A stretch of DNA of 64,000 bases. Origin: Hyphodiscus hymeniophilus. Lineage: Eukaryota > Ascomycota > Leotiomycetes > Helotiales > Hyphodiscaceae. Of this stretch, positions 36,201 to 47,759 are shown piece by piece. The stretch lies in NCBI GenBank assembly GCA_016508695.1, contig VNKQ01000004.1:1302001-1366000 (forward strand). Direction: 5' to 3'. Every line of letters starts with the position of its first letter. Within the stretch, counting starts at the first letter, position 1. A program made the translations under genes and the position numbers. The notes beneath the pieces are model-generated. The model saw only the letters and a list, made by a program, of their open reading frames with translations, was not told the origin of the DNA and did no database searches.

Positions 36201-39200
36201 ATATCCAAGATATCCAGGATGTCCTCGATTCTCTACCCCGCCCAACGAACATACCAGAACACTACACGATACCGCCTCAAATTGATCAATACCAAAGCAA
36301 ACGTGCTTACCTGAGCATCAATGATCTCTTGCAAAATCCAGCACCTGAGGTTCCATTTCCTACAGATGAACTTCAAGACCTTGTCATAAAGGATTCTCAT
36401 CAACTTGTGCTTGATGCGGGACCTCCAAAATTGAAATCGCTTCTGACAAAGCTCTCGAAGTCTGCTAATGGCCATTATCAGAAGATGTATGTCAAAGATC
36501 TGCAGAACAGTCACATTGCCTTCCTCGCCAACTCGACTGCCAACCCTCGACTCGCATCAGGTACCCCGTATGTGATATTGAAAAGTCACCTGGAAAGTTG
36601 CAAAAACATCGTCGAGTCGTTGTACAAAAAGATCTGTTCCAGATTAATTGTTGCCAACGTCCCCAGATACGACAATGCTCGTCACGCTTCAATGCTTCCG
36701 CGCTTATCACCGAGCATTCTCCTCCGCTTGATTGCTCGATTCAGCCCTGTGGCTTTGAGCCCTGGATGGAAAAGTGCTTTGACTCGGTATGCGCTTGCTA
36801 TTGCGTCAATGCAAAGAGCGCAGCGATTGGTAGCGTGTGGCCGGAGAGATTCGGACATCTTGAATGAGCTCTCAAATGAAGGTCATGTCAACTGGGATCC
36901 GATGGAGTTTCCTGAGTGGCTTCTTCTAGAGCTAGAGAATAATATTCTCATTCGCCCCGAGCAAGGTGAGCGTCATAAATTCCCCTCCTGTTTCGACTGT
37001 CGAAAATGATCATTTTTCTGAACTTCCGTCACATCATTTATTTTCGGGGGATACCTTCGTTTCGAGCCGCTTTCGATGCAATAATGCGTAACCTTCCCTA
37101 GGTTCACCAATCCCCGGCGATGTGTTTGTGTACTACAAGAGATTCTTTAGGAATGAAGGCTAATCAAGACTTTTAACAGCCCAAATTGCTCGCGAAATGA
37201 TTGCACCCCAGTCGGGATCGAATTCTATCATGCAGTTGAACATGGGTCTTGGCAAGTCTTCTGTCATTGTCCCAATCGTCGCCGCAACTTTAGCAGATCG
37301 ATCAAAGCTTGCCAGAGTAGTTGTTCTAAAGTCACTCTCCGAGCAGATGTTTCAGCTACTTGTGAGTAAACTTGGTGGACTAATTGGTCGACGTATCTAC
37401 CGACTACCGATTTCAAGATCTGTGGCCCCAACTCTTGAGTCCGCAAAATCGATTCAGAGTATCTATGAGGAGTGCATGGAATGTGGAGGTATCCTCCTTG
37501 TTCAGCCAGAAAGTCTTTTGTCTTTTGAGCTGTTAGGCATAGACCACCTACTGTCTCGAGAACTGAATTCTCCCGATCTGAACCTTGCTCAGACCAATGA
37601 TTCCGTCCAAATGCTTCCGGGACTTTCGATGTACGACATTGGAAAAGTCATGGTCCGGACCCAGCAATGGCTATACCAACACTCTAGAGACATACTCGAT
37701 GAGTCCGACGAGATTTTAAGTGTTAGGTTCGAGCTGATTTATACTCTTGGCATTCAACAGAACATCGAGTTTAGCCCCGATCGTTGGTCCATCATTCAAC
37801 ACGTTTTGGGTGTACTCTCTGAGACTGTCCGAGGAGTGTTGGACGAATTCCCTCAAGGGCTTGAAATCCTAGAAGGATCCGCTGGAGCATTCCCTCGGGT
37901 GCGCATCCTAAACGATGCTGCTGGTAAAAATCTCTTGACAAACGTCGCTCAATCTGTTTGCAGAAGCGGAATGTCTTCCCTGCCTATGTGGATGTTTAAC
38001 GAAGAAGAACGTAACGCTATCTTTGAGTACCTCACAGATCTTCAGATCCCCAAAGCCCGGGAAGTAATTCTTGAAACGAGGGTGTTCAGAACAGAGTTTA
38101 CTAAGATGAGTTTGCTGTTGCTCCGTGGACTGTTTGCGGCCGGTGTGCTGGAGTTCGTCTTTGCAAAGAAGAGATGGCGTGTCAACTACGGACTCGATCT
38201 CTCAAGATCTATGCTCGCTGTGCCCTATCATGCCAAAGACAACGTAAGTAATTGTCGAGTTTCAATGAAGCTCACTCGAAAATCTTTCTCAAAACGCATC
38301 TGCTGACTTGGTAATCTTTTAGCCAAGCGCCAGATCGGAGTTTGGTCATCCGGATACAGCTATTACGCTTACATGTTTATCTTACTACTATGGTGGATTG
38401 ACAGATGAGCAGATTCACGCCAGCTTCGAGGAGCTCTTACTTTCGGACCACGCCCAAGAAGACTATGTGCAATGGATCCGACATTCCGAGGACCTGCCGA
38501 AGTCTTTCAAGCAATTGACTGGAGGGTCAATCTCCAAGATAAGCAGCTTTGTTCACAAAATTTGTTTCCTTGTCTTCGCTATTCGAAAGGTCTCATAGAC
38601 TACTATTTAGAACATCTTGTGTTCCCCAAAGAGATGAAGGAATTCAAGAATAAATTGTCTAGCTCTGGATGGGTGCGTCTCTTCAGCTCCTTTGAACTAG
38701 ACGGATGCTGACGATGCGCAGGAAATTGCTCGCAAGAAAGCAATGCCTACGACTGGATTCAGTGGAACTAATGACAGCAAATACTTGCTGCCTACTCCAA
38801 TCAAACAGTGCGATCTTCCGGAGCAGTTATCCACGAATGCCGAGGTTTTGGCTTGTCTGCTACGACCAGAAAATTCGTATGATACCGAACACACATTAGG
38901 ATTGGAAACACTTGACGTAGCGTCTCTCATCGACATGGCTATGGGCATGGAACCCCCGGCCCGGGTGCTTCTAGACGTTGGAGCACAGCTACTAGAAAGC
39001 AATGAACAGATCGCTACCTCCTGGCTTAAACGTGTCGATCGGGATGATGCTCAGGCGGTGATCTTCTTCCACGAAAATGATCTCTGCGTACTTAACAGAG
39101 ATGGAATGAGAGAGTCTTTACTGATCTCACCCTATGCGAAGCAGATGGATCAATGCTTGGTCTATCTAGACGAGGCTCACACTCGTGGAACAGACTTGAA

Positions 39201-40697
39201 CATGCCTCCTGATTATCTTGCCATCGTCACCCTAGGACCCGATCTCAGTAAGGACAGACTTGCTCAAGGTAGGTAATCATGCAGCTTCTAATAGACAATG
39301 AGGCTAATGTGTTGTTTGTAGCCTGCAAGCGCTTGCGAAAGCTTGGAAAAGGCCAATCGGTTGTTTTTTGTGCACCTTTGGAAGTACAGTCCAAGATCCT
39401 GGAGTGTAGTGGTAAGAAGGATGCTAAATCAATTGATGTCGGTGACGTACTGGAGTGGACAATTCACAATTCATGGGCCTTCACCAAGAAAGGTATGCCT
39501 CTTTGGGCGACCCAAGGCATGAGACATTATCGACGCGGCGCTGCTTGTGACATGTCCGGTGAAATTCCTCGGGTACCAGTCGCTATTCTGGAGCCAGAGG
39601 CACTGACTCTAGAAGAGCGTTACGGGCTTGGCAGACAGTTGGCAGACGAAGGAATTGTTTGCCGCAATCGAATCCAGGTGGACAATGATCTCACGAGAGC
39701 TGAGCTTTGTTCCATTCGTGCCAAATGTCGAGAATTTGGATTAACCTCTTTCGGAGATGCAGACCTTCACGAAGAACAGGAGAGAGAGCTTCATCCGGAG
39801 AATGAACGCGAGCAGCAGGTTGAGCCACCACCTCCCACGAAGCCTTACAAGCATACGCTGCATGCCAACATTCGAAATCTCGTCCTTACAGGTGCGCTCA
39901 ACTCAGGTGAGGGCGTTACACAAGCTTTTAATGTGTTCAGTCTTACACGTGCTAGAGAGAAACTCGACCTTTCCGACTGGCCCGAAAATCTTATTGTGTC
40001 ACATGATTTCGCGTCTACTGTACAGGTCCCTAACGAGGGAAACAAAGATTCGTTCCTGCGACCCGTCAACTGGATTATCTCCTTCAAGGGTCAAAATCGC
40101 GAGCTTATCTATTTGGTGATAAGCCCATTTGAAGTCCAAGAGTTGTTGCCTCACATGAGAGGCCAGAATCGAGTGCGATTACATGTGTACTCTCCTCGTT
40201 TGAGTCTCTCCAACCGCAGTCTCGAGGATTTGTCCTTCTGCGCGGTGCCACCTGTTGGCGATAACTGGATAGTCCCAGCCGTCTCCACCACCCTCAATCT
40301 ATTTGCTGGACAGCTTTATCTTCGTAACGCACAGGAGTACCGCACGCTTAGTCGATTCCTAGGTGTCCGCTTCCAGCACCCATATCTTGGCGTTGAAGTC
40401 AGTGCCGATGGCTTCATCTCCCCCGAGGCCCGGCATCTTCAAGATGATGAGACAGCGGCAATTTGCAAGTTCGTACGCAGTCCCATCGACTTCCTGCGGC
40501 TGGTGATATCATTCCGTAGATTGGGACAAAGTTTCTCGACCTCGCACATGGGAAAGATTCTTAGTGGGGAGTTGGTCAGGGCGATTGATTTTGAGTTTAT
40601 GGACAGAGTTGAGGAGGATGATGATGATCTGATGGATGTAGATGAGAACGATGACACGATTGTGGTCAAGCGGGAACCTGGTTTAATGATGGAATGA
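30274..40697 (+). CDS. Giant DUF6606/DUF3638/DUF3645 protein, with an apparent frameshift
   Basis: Exons 30274-30556, 30615-32766, 32913-34382, 34536-35731, 35901-36965, 37180-38243, 38323-38672, 38722-39268 and 39322-40697 give about 3167 residues, normal for this family. The N terminus (YIINHVFLPPKLPQ) matches the DUF6606 start. The DUF3638 region holds a P-loop-like QLNMGLGKSSVI (Lys about 2081), and DUF3645 holds a Walker-B-like LVYLDEAHTRGTDL (about 2680) and PTTGFSGTND. The ends are acidic. The family is widespread in fungi and protists, often auto-labelled ubiquitin thioesterase, but no cysteine-protease motif is obvious to me; the visible motifs fit a helicase-like or other P-loop NTPase. 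Exon 7 needs a frame change at about 38519-38526 (LPKSFKQLTG then VNLQDKQLC). Confidence 0.9.
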
Positions 40698-41953
40698 CGT
40701 CAATATTGATTGTAAAGCATCGACTGGCTTCTTAATGGTGTGATCTGTATGATATAGGGCGTTGTGTAGATAAGACTTGGTAGCCCCAGGGCTTCATATA
40801 CCTTGTTTGTAATATTAGGAGCAAAAGGCAGTCATTGTATGAGAAGGACTCCCATTAACTGGAAATTGTAAGAACTTTACTCCAACAAAAGTCCGTCATT
40901 TGACATATTAAGTTGATCATGCATGTTGTGGAATCAAGTAGGACTGCAGGTACCAGGAGTGACTTTGATGTCAAAGGTGTTTATTTCTACTCAGTCACCC
41001 CCCTGCACACAGCCAAGGTATTAATCTAATACCATCAAAACCAGTAACCCAATAGAATCCATTCAAAAAGGCCTCTAATATTCACACACTTGACGGGGAA
41101 GCAAGCAAGCTGCTAAGCAATGTTACACAGTCCGACTGGCCTGCCTCTGTGCCTCCCCATGACTGACTTAGAAATATGTTGTATCATGTCAGTTACCAAT
41201 ACAACACAGTCGTAATTCGCTAGGAGAAAACTTGGCCTGCCTTCGAACTGTTTGATCCTGGGCAAGTATTCCCTTCGAGAGTAAAAGTGAGCGTCTGCAA
41301 ATTAGAGGCCTGATTTGAAATGTTGCAATGTTTGGACGACGAAGAAACGCTTCTACTTTGAATCGTGCAAAATATTGAGTAGGATAACTTTTATTTACGA
41401 GGCAGCTAGGTACCAGAAAAGCCCCAATCTCACCACCTGTGCTCTCTCTACAGAGTGATCCTATGCTTTACCGAGAAGCAAAAGCACATCGTTCATCTAT
41501 CATCGCTCTTTCAAGACAAAATGATTGCTTTTTTTATGTCACATGTGGACATGATGGACATCGCTAGACCTAGCTTCCAAGGCCCCTTTCTTGTAGATGA
41601 CTCTGGAGCGGATTTCCTTTTTAAAAAAAATTGAGTGCTGTCACGATATGTTCGTATGAATCTTTCTCCAAAAGTTCAATGTTCAAACGAAGCACCAGAA
41701 GCGTACTCTTGATGTGGACTGTTTCTTGAAAGACGGTTGTATTAAGTGACTTTTGGTGTAGTCCAAACTCATCTTGCTGCTGAGAGGGTCGAAGAATTAT
41801 CTTTGAAAGTTCTATTTCTTCTTGCCATTGATCCATTACGTTCAGATTTTGACTCGTAGAAACGCACCATAAGCTTGATAAACTCAAGAGGTGAGATAGC
41901 CTAAACACGTAAATAGCTCAATTTCATCATGCTTTTGTGTACCTTGCCGTCTG
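40698..41953. other. Convergent intergenic region
   Basis: About 1.25 kb between the 3' ends of the DUF3638 gene and ABD1. A 95-codon minus-strand frame (41621-41908) is open but has no recognised domain and is not called. The rest is AT-leaning with no visible element. Confidence 0.5.
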
Positions 41954-43429
41954 TTAGACTTTGTAGAAGCAGAAAGCAACGTAGAAGCTAGCTGCCTCCA
42001 TTTCCTCATCGCTGACCAAGAGTGGACCACGCCCTCTTTCTCTGACGCCCATCCGCTCGCTCAAAGGCCCCAGAACATCGTCATCCTTCTCGGTCTTCCA
42101 AACTTCGTCGAATGACTTATGATATTGCATCTCGAGGTTGTAGTCTTCTGCAATAGCACGAAAAGCTTCCCAGGGGACAACATATTCCGGAACCTCCTCA
42201 ACGGCTTCATGAAGGAAGAAGTTGTACTTCCAGCCAAATGGTGGCCTAAATATTCCATCGGCTGGAGTCTTGCCTGGAAACCTGATTCGGTAGATATCAT
42301 TACCCCACTCGGCGGTCTCTTCAGCCTCTCCCTCTTCAACTTCTCCATCCTCGTCTTTTTCGACTTCTTGTGCCTCCCCCCCAGCTGGCTTTTCCTTTGC
42401 AGCAATACGCTCGTTAAATTGTCGGACTCTGTCGCTCAACACGTCGGAGTTGGGTATGCAACCAATGAGTCTTCCGCCTTTCTTCAGCGCACCTGCAACG
42501 TTCTTCAACATTGTTCTTGCTTTCTCTTCGCTCTCGAACGCGTAATGCATACAAAACATCATGCTGACGACATCGAATCCTCCTCCACCAAAGCGAGATG
42601 GTCCACCAGACCCATCGAATCCAACGTCTCTGACTAGAGGAACCCTATCAATCGATTCTCCAAAGCAATCCTGAACGTAGAACTCTCCTTGAAATAATCG
42701 AGGGGTGGGTCTGTTGTAACCGCCTCGACCTCGACCACCACGGCCACCTCCACCACGACTTGCCATTTGTCGGTATCTGTCCTTTGCTTGACTTATTGAG
42801 ATGTCTGCTGGATCTAACCCTACGTACAGCTCCACAGATTGAGGCGCTTGCTGCCACTTGCCCAAATCTCCGCCCTTTCCACATCCAAGATCCAGGACTA
42901 AGAGACCTTTTGTATTTGCTGCACCATCCGCAAATACCATGCCCCCACGCTCCTGCGCTCCCGGCGTGTAATCTTCACTCGGCGAAAACTTTTGAATAAT
43001 TGTGCTCTTGACCCAATTGTTGAAGCTTCGAAGACCTTTGATGCGGCTGTCCGTCTTGCGCCAATCTCGACCTCGTTCGGGCACGGCATTGTAATGTTGG
43101 CGTACAGCATCATGGATGCCACTGGCAGCGGCCGCTGCCTCGAGCTCCCTCTCACGTTCAAGCTGCTTCTGTCTGATGTGTTCGCGTTCCGCATCTGTGA
43201 TTCGTGCTCGCTGACCAGGACGCTTCTGCTTTCGAGGTTGAGGTGAAAGGACATCTGACTGTGGAGTGTGCGAAGGTGAGGTTGATATTTTCGAATCGAC
43301 ATGTTTTGGTGTGGAGCCTAAAGGCGATCTTGATCTCTTGCGCTTCTTTGCTGGCTCAAGTTTTGTAGCATTGAAAGGCTGAGGTTGAGAGTCAACAGGG
43401 GAAATGTCAGGAGCCTTGGCGCCATCCAT
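41954..43429 (-). CDS. ABD1: mRNA cap guanine-N7 methyltransferase
   Basis: An intronless frame of 491 residues from the ATG at 43429 (MDGAKAPDIS). It methylates N7 of the 5' guanosine cap with S-adenosylmethionine in the nucleus, the last step of cap 0 formation. The first 115 residues are basic and disordered (KKRKRSRSP). The catalytic domain starts with NAVPERGRDWRKTDSRIKGLRSFNNWVKS, then the SAM motif LDLGCGKGGDLGKW (about 179-192), GLDPADISI, MMFCMHYAFES, and the C-terminal FFLHEAVEEVPEYVVPW and SFYVAFCFYKV typical of Abd1. Two insertions are notable: a Gly/Arg RGG tract at about 225-240 inside the methyltransferase fold, and an acidic Glu-rich loop before WGNDIYRIRF. It shares a short divergent promoter with RPN7. 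Confidence 0.96.
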   Translation of the reverse strand: MDGAKAPDISPVDSQPQPFNATKLEPAKKRKRSRSPLGSTPKHVDSKISTSPSHTPQSDVLSPQPRKQKRPGQRARITDAEREHIRQKQLERERELEAAAAASGIHDAVRQHYNAVPERGRDWRKTDSRIKGLRSFNNWVKSTIIQKFSPSEDYTPGAQERGGMVFADGAANTKGLLVLDLGCGKGGDLGKWQQAPQSVELYVGLDPADISISQAKDRYRQMASRGGGGRGGRGRGGYNRPTPRLFQGEFYVQDCFGESIDRVPLVRDVGFDGSGGPSRFGGGGFDVVSMMFCMHYAFESEEKARTMLKNVAGALKKGGRLIGCIPNSDVLSDRVRQFNERIAAKEKPAGGEAQEVEKDEDGEVEEGEAEETAEWGNDIYRIRFPGKTPADGIFRPPFGWKYNFFLHEAVEEVPEYVVPWEAFRAIAEDYNLEMQYHKSFDEVWKTEKDDDVLGPLSERMGVRERGRGPLLVSDEEMEAASFYVAFCFYKV

Positions 43430-43778
43430 GATGATTAGAGTGTGAGGAAAATATGTTTTTCGATAGATGTGATGTCCATGCGCGTGAAATGAAGTTCTCG
43501 TGAAAATCAAAGTAGTCGTTGTAAAGTTACCAGTTGTGAAGGTTAATAAATAAAGGATCGACAGTGGTTTCCGTCTGTCTGTCGACGAAATAAAGGCTCC
43601 ACTCCGCCTCGTTGCTTTGCCTGGCCTCGTCACGCTAGCGGTGCCTGAGAGCAATCGCGAGCTTGAGCTTCTCAATCAACAAGAAACTTGTCCCTCCCAT
43701 ACTACGGAGTCATCACAGGCCTCATTCGATCCCGTTGCAGCCTCCGTCCTTGAAAATATCTATCCTACTCCCTACAAG
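43430..43778. promoter_or_regulatory. Bidirectional promoter region ABD1 / RPN7
   Basis: 349 bp separate the two divergent ATGs. The segment must contain both promoters and leaders. I did not find a clear TATA box or a proteasome-associated control element. Confidence 0.6.
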
Positions 43779-45340
43779 ATGGGTTCTGATCCTCAATACG
43801 CGAAGTATCCTCTTCTACCACTCGCCCAGCACATCTTCACTCTTACCAATCCCTCTTCACCGAAACCACTTCAACAGACGTCCCTTAAGAGCCTCCAAGA
43901 TGCGATTACCGAACACAAAATGGCACCGCTTTATCGGTACCTTGCACATCCGGTCGAAGGTATCTTGAATGCAAGTGGTGAGAGCTCCTCCCAGCCTGCG
44001 AAACCACTTGGACGAAAGCCAAGCGCTGCGGGTATGGTGGCTAGCAAACACTCAATACCTCAGATCGACATGCCATGGAGCGAGTCTGAATATGAGAATT
44101 TGAAGAAGGACAATGACGAGGAGTTAGAGGGATTCAAGAAGGAAGAAGCAGAGGCGGCGGAGAAGGCTGGGGAGACAGAGGTACAAGCTGCAAGAGGAAA
44201 GCGAGCAGAGTTCTGGGCCAAAGTTGGAGACAAGGTATGATGAATCTGCAGAACCATATGGTGTAAGAGCGTTCTGACAGTTTGATAATCAGGATCGGGC
44301 GATCACGGCATATGAAGAGGTGTTCGAGAAGACTGGTGTCTTGGGAACCAAAATCGACATTGTCCTCGCTATCATCCGAATGGGCATATTCTACGGTGAC
44401 AAGGTTTTGGTCAGAAAACAAGTGGAACGTGCAAAGACTCTTGTTGAGAGTGGTGGAGATTGGGACCGAAGAAACAGATTGAAGGCTTACCAAGGACTCT
44501 ACCTTCTCACCGTCCGGTCTTACAACCTTGCTGCTCCTCTACTTCTTGATAGTTTATCAACCTTCACGAGCTACGAGCTCTGCAGCTACTCATCCCTGGT
44601 GGTTTACTCGGTCTTGGCTGGATCTGTTTCTCTAAAGCGGGTCGATTTTAAGTCAAAGGTTGTTGATGCACCCGAGATCAAGGCAATTCTAGGCGATGGT
44701 GAGGACAAGCTTTTGGCTTTATCGGGTGCTTTGTCTGCAGGACCTGGTGCAGATGAGGAAATGAAGGATGTCACGACCCCAGCAGGTGCAATGACGGCAG
44801 TGAACCTTACAACTCTTGGCAGTGATGTGCCCGAGGCGGAAGTAGCTGTCGACTTCTCTCCACTTGCTCAACTGGTAGGCAGCTTGTATACTGGAAGCTA
44901 TCGCTCTTTCTTCGGCGCCCTGGCTGCTGTTGAGGTCAGCTTTCTGAGCCAGGACCGATATCTTTATGAGCACAGAGGCTGGTTCGTCCGGGAGATGCGC
45001 CTCAGGGCTTACCAACAACTGCTGCAAAGCTATCGGGTCGTTGGTCTTGAAAGTATGGCAAATGACTTTGGTGTCTCTGTAGATTTCTTGGATCGGTATG
45101 TGAGCTCTATGTTATGATTTCGAATATGCTAATCATTACAGGGATCTTGCCAAATTCATTGCAGCCGAGCGAATTCCATGCACAATCGACCGAGTCACAG
45201 GCAAGGGTATCATCGAGACGAACAGACCGGATGACAAGAACAAGCAGTACAACGATGTGGTCAAGCAGGGTGATCAGCTAATTACGAAACTACAAAAGTA
45301 CGGCCAGGCCGTAAGATTGAGAGGAAGCGAGCGCGCATAG
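43779..45340 (+). CDS. RPN7: 26S proteasome regulatory subunit RPN7 (PSMD6)
   Basis: Exons 43779-44234, 44293-45095 and 45142-45340 encode 485 residues. It is a lid subunit of the 19S regulatory particle needed for lid assembly and ubiquitin-dependent proteolysis. The N terminus (MGSDPQYAKYPLLPLAQHIF) and the helical repeats with DKDRAITAYEEVFEKT, KIDIVLAIIRMGIFYGD, RRNRLKAYQGLYLLTVRSYNLAAPLLLDS are characteristic, followed by the PCI winged-helix region ending FLDRDLAKFIAAERIPCTIDRV and a terminal VVKQGDQLITKLQKYGQAVRLR. A fungal-type insertion (about 80-105, GRKPSAAG) and an acidic loop GPGADEEMKDV are present. Splice sites are canonical. An AATAAA lies 63 bp after the stop. Confidence 0.96.
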
Positions 45341-46090
45341 ACGGAAAAGGAGTCTAGATGGGGCTGGCAATCATGACTTGGGGCTTGTACGATATCACAG
45401 CGAATAAACCTTTACTGGCATGGACCCGGCCTTGCTTGCGCCGGCATCGATGACTGCCGGTATTTGATTCTATTTGCAGGTTGAACCGAAGAGCCATATC
45501 ATGTGACGCCGAAAGTTGTGGAAGTCGTTCTGACTATACATTGACGTGCAGCTAGCCTCCACTCTAGTCAGTGTAGTCTTTATACCTAGTTGACTCATAA
45601 TAGGACATCGTGCTGAGGTTAATGAGCTGTCAGGATCACAAGATTCAACTGCCCATGAAGGAGCTCTGCACAGTACGTGCCTCGATTTCAAGTTCAATCT
45701 CACTTTCATGTCTGTTCACGCTCGAAGTTGAGTGACAGTACCATTCTGGATATCCTACAAAGGAACAGGGTCGTTCCACTCAGAGAACTTGATAGAATCA
45801 GCCGTTAGGGAGTTACTTAATGAAAGACAACACTCGTTTGCTAATTGAATACTAAGCCAATCGAAACATAGCCGGTATGGCCTCTCCTAAGAAGTAACGC
45901 TTTGATTCTGTAGTAACGCAATGCTCTAGAGCTATGCTGACGCTCAAATCTCATAACACTAAGAAAACCCTGTCCATGGCCTGTTACCCGCTGGTGGCTC
46001 CTGCTTGCAAATGCTAAAACATCTCCTCTGCGCCAACCAAACGCCAAGACTATGCAATCCTTTTTATCCGAGTGTATCCCTGGAGGATCT
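45341..46090. other. Convergent intergenic region RPN7 / LOV gene
   Basis: 750 bp between two converging 3' ends. Only the poly(A) signal of RPN7 is recognisable. Confidence 0.55.
45403..45408 (+). terminator. Poly(A) signal AATAAA of RPN7
   Basis: A perfect AATAAA hexamer 63 bp downstream of the RPN7 stop codon, at the usual distance for a 3' end signal. Confidence 0.45.
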
Positions 46091-46914
46091 TCACCTGAAG
46101 TGAGGAATTTCCTGAGCTTGAAAGCCAACAATATATCGCTTCCCAGCCTCTCCTTCATCCCACGCAATTGGAATGATAGTCAGGAGGTTGAAGAACGTGA
46201 CCCCGCCTTTCGTATAGTTCGCCACGCGCACCTGTGTCTCTTTCACCCTTGTTATTTTATCGCGCAACTGGGCTCGAGCCTGCTTGTTTAATGCCTCCAC
46301 TTCTGGTGCTCCTTTGACATTGTTGCGAGCGCTCGGGTGTGGATGTTGGAGAAAGCGGCAGTTTCTCCCCATCACTTCGGTGCTGCTGTACCCTGTCAAA
46401 GCTTCGAAAGGCTCGGAACAGTACACAATGGGGTTGTCTGGAAGCGCAGTGTCGCAGAGAACAAGGGCGACTGAACTATCGATGCTCCCTATTGCAATAG
46501 TAGGATTTGGACGAGTTCGGACGCGGACCTATGATCGCATTACCATCAGTATGCAAAAAGCCATGCTTGGGGAAAGAACTCCATATACAGTGCACAGAGC
46601 AGTAAAAGAACCACAGTCCTATGAAGCTTGCAGCGTCCAAGCCGAGTAACACAACCCTCGCTGGCAAAGTCCCAAGACACCCGAGCACAGAGGAGATGAC
46701 CTACGAGAATACCCATCATATCAAAGCCACTCGGCGCATACAGCCCGGGATATATCAGCGGATCCTGCAAAGGTTCATTTTCAACCTCGCGGCCAGACAT
46801 CTCCCCTACCAGCTCGACACTCTGCCCACTGTTTTGAGCGAGAGCAGGTTCTGGCGCTGAGCTCCAACCATTCTGCAAATTCTGCAAGTTCTGCAAATTC
46901 TGCACATTCTGCAT
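46091..46914 (-). CDS. Vivid/Envoy-like LOV-domain blue-light photoreceptor
   Basis: Exons 46914-46705 and 46528-46091 encode 215 residues, slightly longer than Neurospora VVD. The intron is placed so that GFDMMGIL runs into VRVRTRPNPTIAIGSIDSSVALVLCD, matching the VVD order of N-cap, RPNP and first strand. The LOV core holds TGYSSTEVMGRNCRFLQ with the photoactive Cys at about residue 127, which forms the light-induced flavin adduct; then NYTKGGVTFFNLLTIIP and YIVGFQAQ. The N-cap (LIYPGLYAPSGFDMMG) is the segment that drives light-dependent dimerisation in VVD. The family damps White Collar signalling during photoadaptation. An unusual Gln-Asn repeat starts the protein. An in-frame TAG lies 30 bp upstream of the ATG, so the start is likely unless an upstream exon exists. 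Confidence 0.92.
46871..46914 (-). repeat. 9-bp tandem repeat coding for Gln-Asn-Leu/Val units
   Basis: Five degenerate copies of a 9-bp unit (TTGCAGAAT type) encode MQNVQNLQNLQNLQN at the N terminus of the LOV protein. The unit keeps frame on expansion. Confidence 0.8.
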
Positions 46915-47759
46915 ATTCCGCTCAACGAACGAGCGTCGAAACTATGGTTTACCCCAGGATCAGCCAATACTCTATGTCCGCACGGTCATCCCCGATATCA
47001 TCCATGGGGAAGATCTTACCTGCTGGAGCCGCTGCAACTGCGCCTGGTACTCCCGATCCATCCTCGGCCCTATTCTTCCTTGACCGAACAAAACATGTCG
47101 CTATTTTATGGCAATGCGTGAGTAGAACTCGTTGCCAAGGAGATGCGACTACAGTATATGATATACAGTATATCTGAGTCGGACTCTTCCGTTGTTTCTG
47201 GGGGTGTACGACGCGGAGTTATCAAAGACGTCAAGCGGACATTGGTGGCTCGATCCGCAGATTCTCCACTGCGGATGGACATCGAGAGGGGGATATCCCC
47301 ATTTTAAAGGAGATCTGGGGTACAATGGAATTATGTAAAGCGGAGTAGTAAGAGACGGAACTAGGGAACATATGAAAGCCGCAGTTTTCCTGGTTCGCTT
47401 GACACTTTACGGCATAATGTCACAATGTGGAATCATGATGGAAAGAGTGACTGACCAATCAGGCTCGCCATATGTAAGGCAAGGTACCTTGAATAATTGC
47501 CGATCACGTGCTCGTATAAAGACGACAGATCGAATTCAATGCATCAAAGGTTGACTCTCTTCCAACTACAGAAGGCGAGTCGGCACGGTATTACACGATG
47601 CTAGATTGTTCATTGTCATCCTTCGATTATACAGTTTAATTTGGCAGCATTTTCGCTGTTCCATCATTTTCCAACCTGTACTTCCTTGAGTCAATGTTTA
47701 CGAAGCAGAAGTCGAGCCCGAGTTATCAGCACAAGAGAACGCAGAACCTATGACGAAGA
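46915..47759. other. Upstream region of the LOV gene
   Basis: About 845 bp holding the LOV gene promoter and the 3' end of the transporter gene. It contains a GATCACGTG E-box (CACGTG at 47505-47510) and a TATAAA at 47515-47520 read on the plus strand. GATC motifs occur, but I cannot assign a White Collar site. Confidence 0.5.

Noticed and set aside
41621..41908. 95-codon minus-strand ORF between the DUF3638 gene and ABD1
   Set aside because: Short, no domain, and lies in the 3' flanking region of two converging genes.
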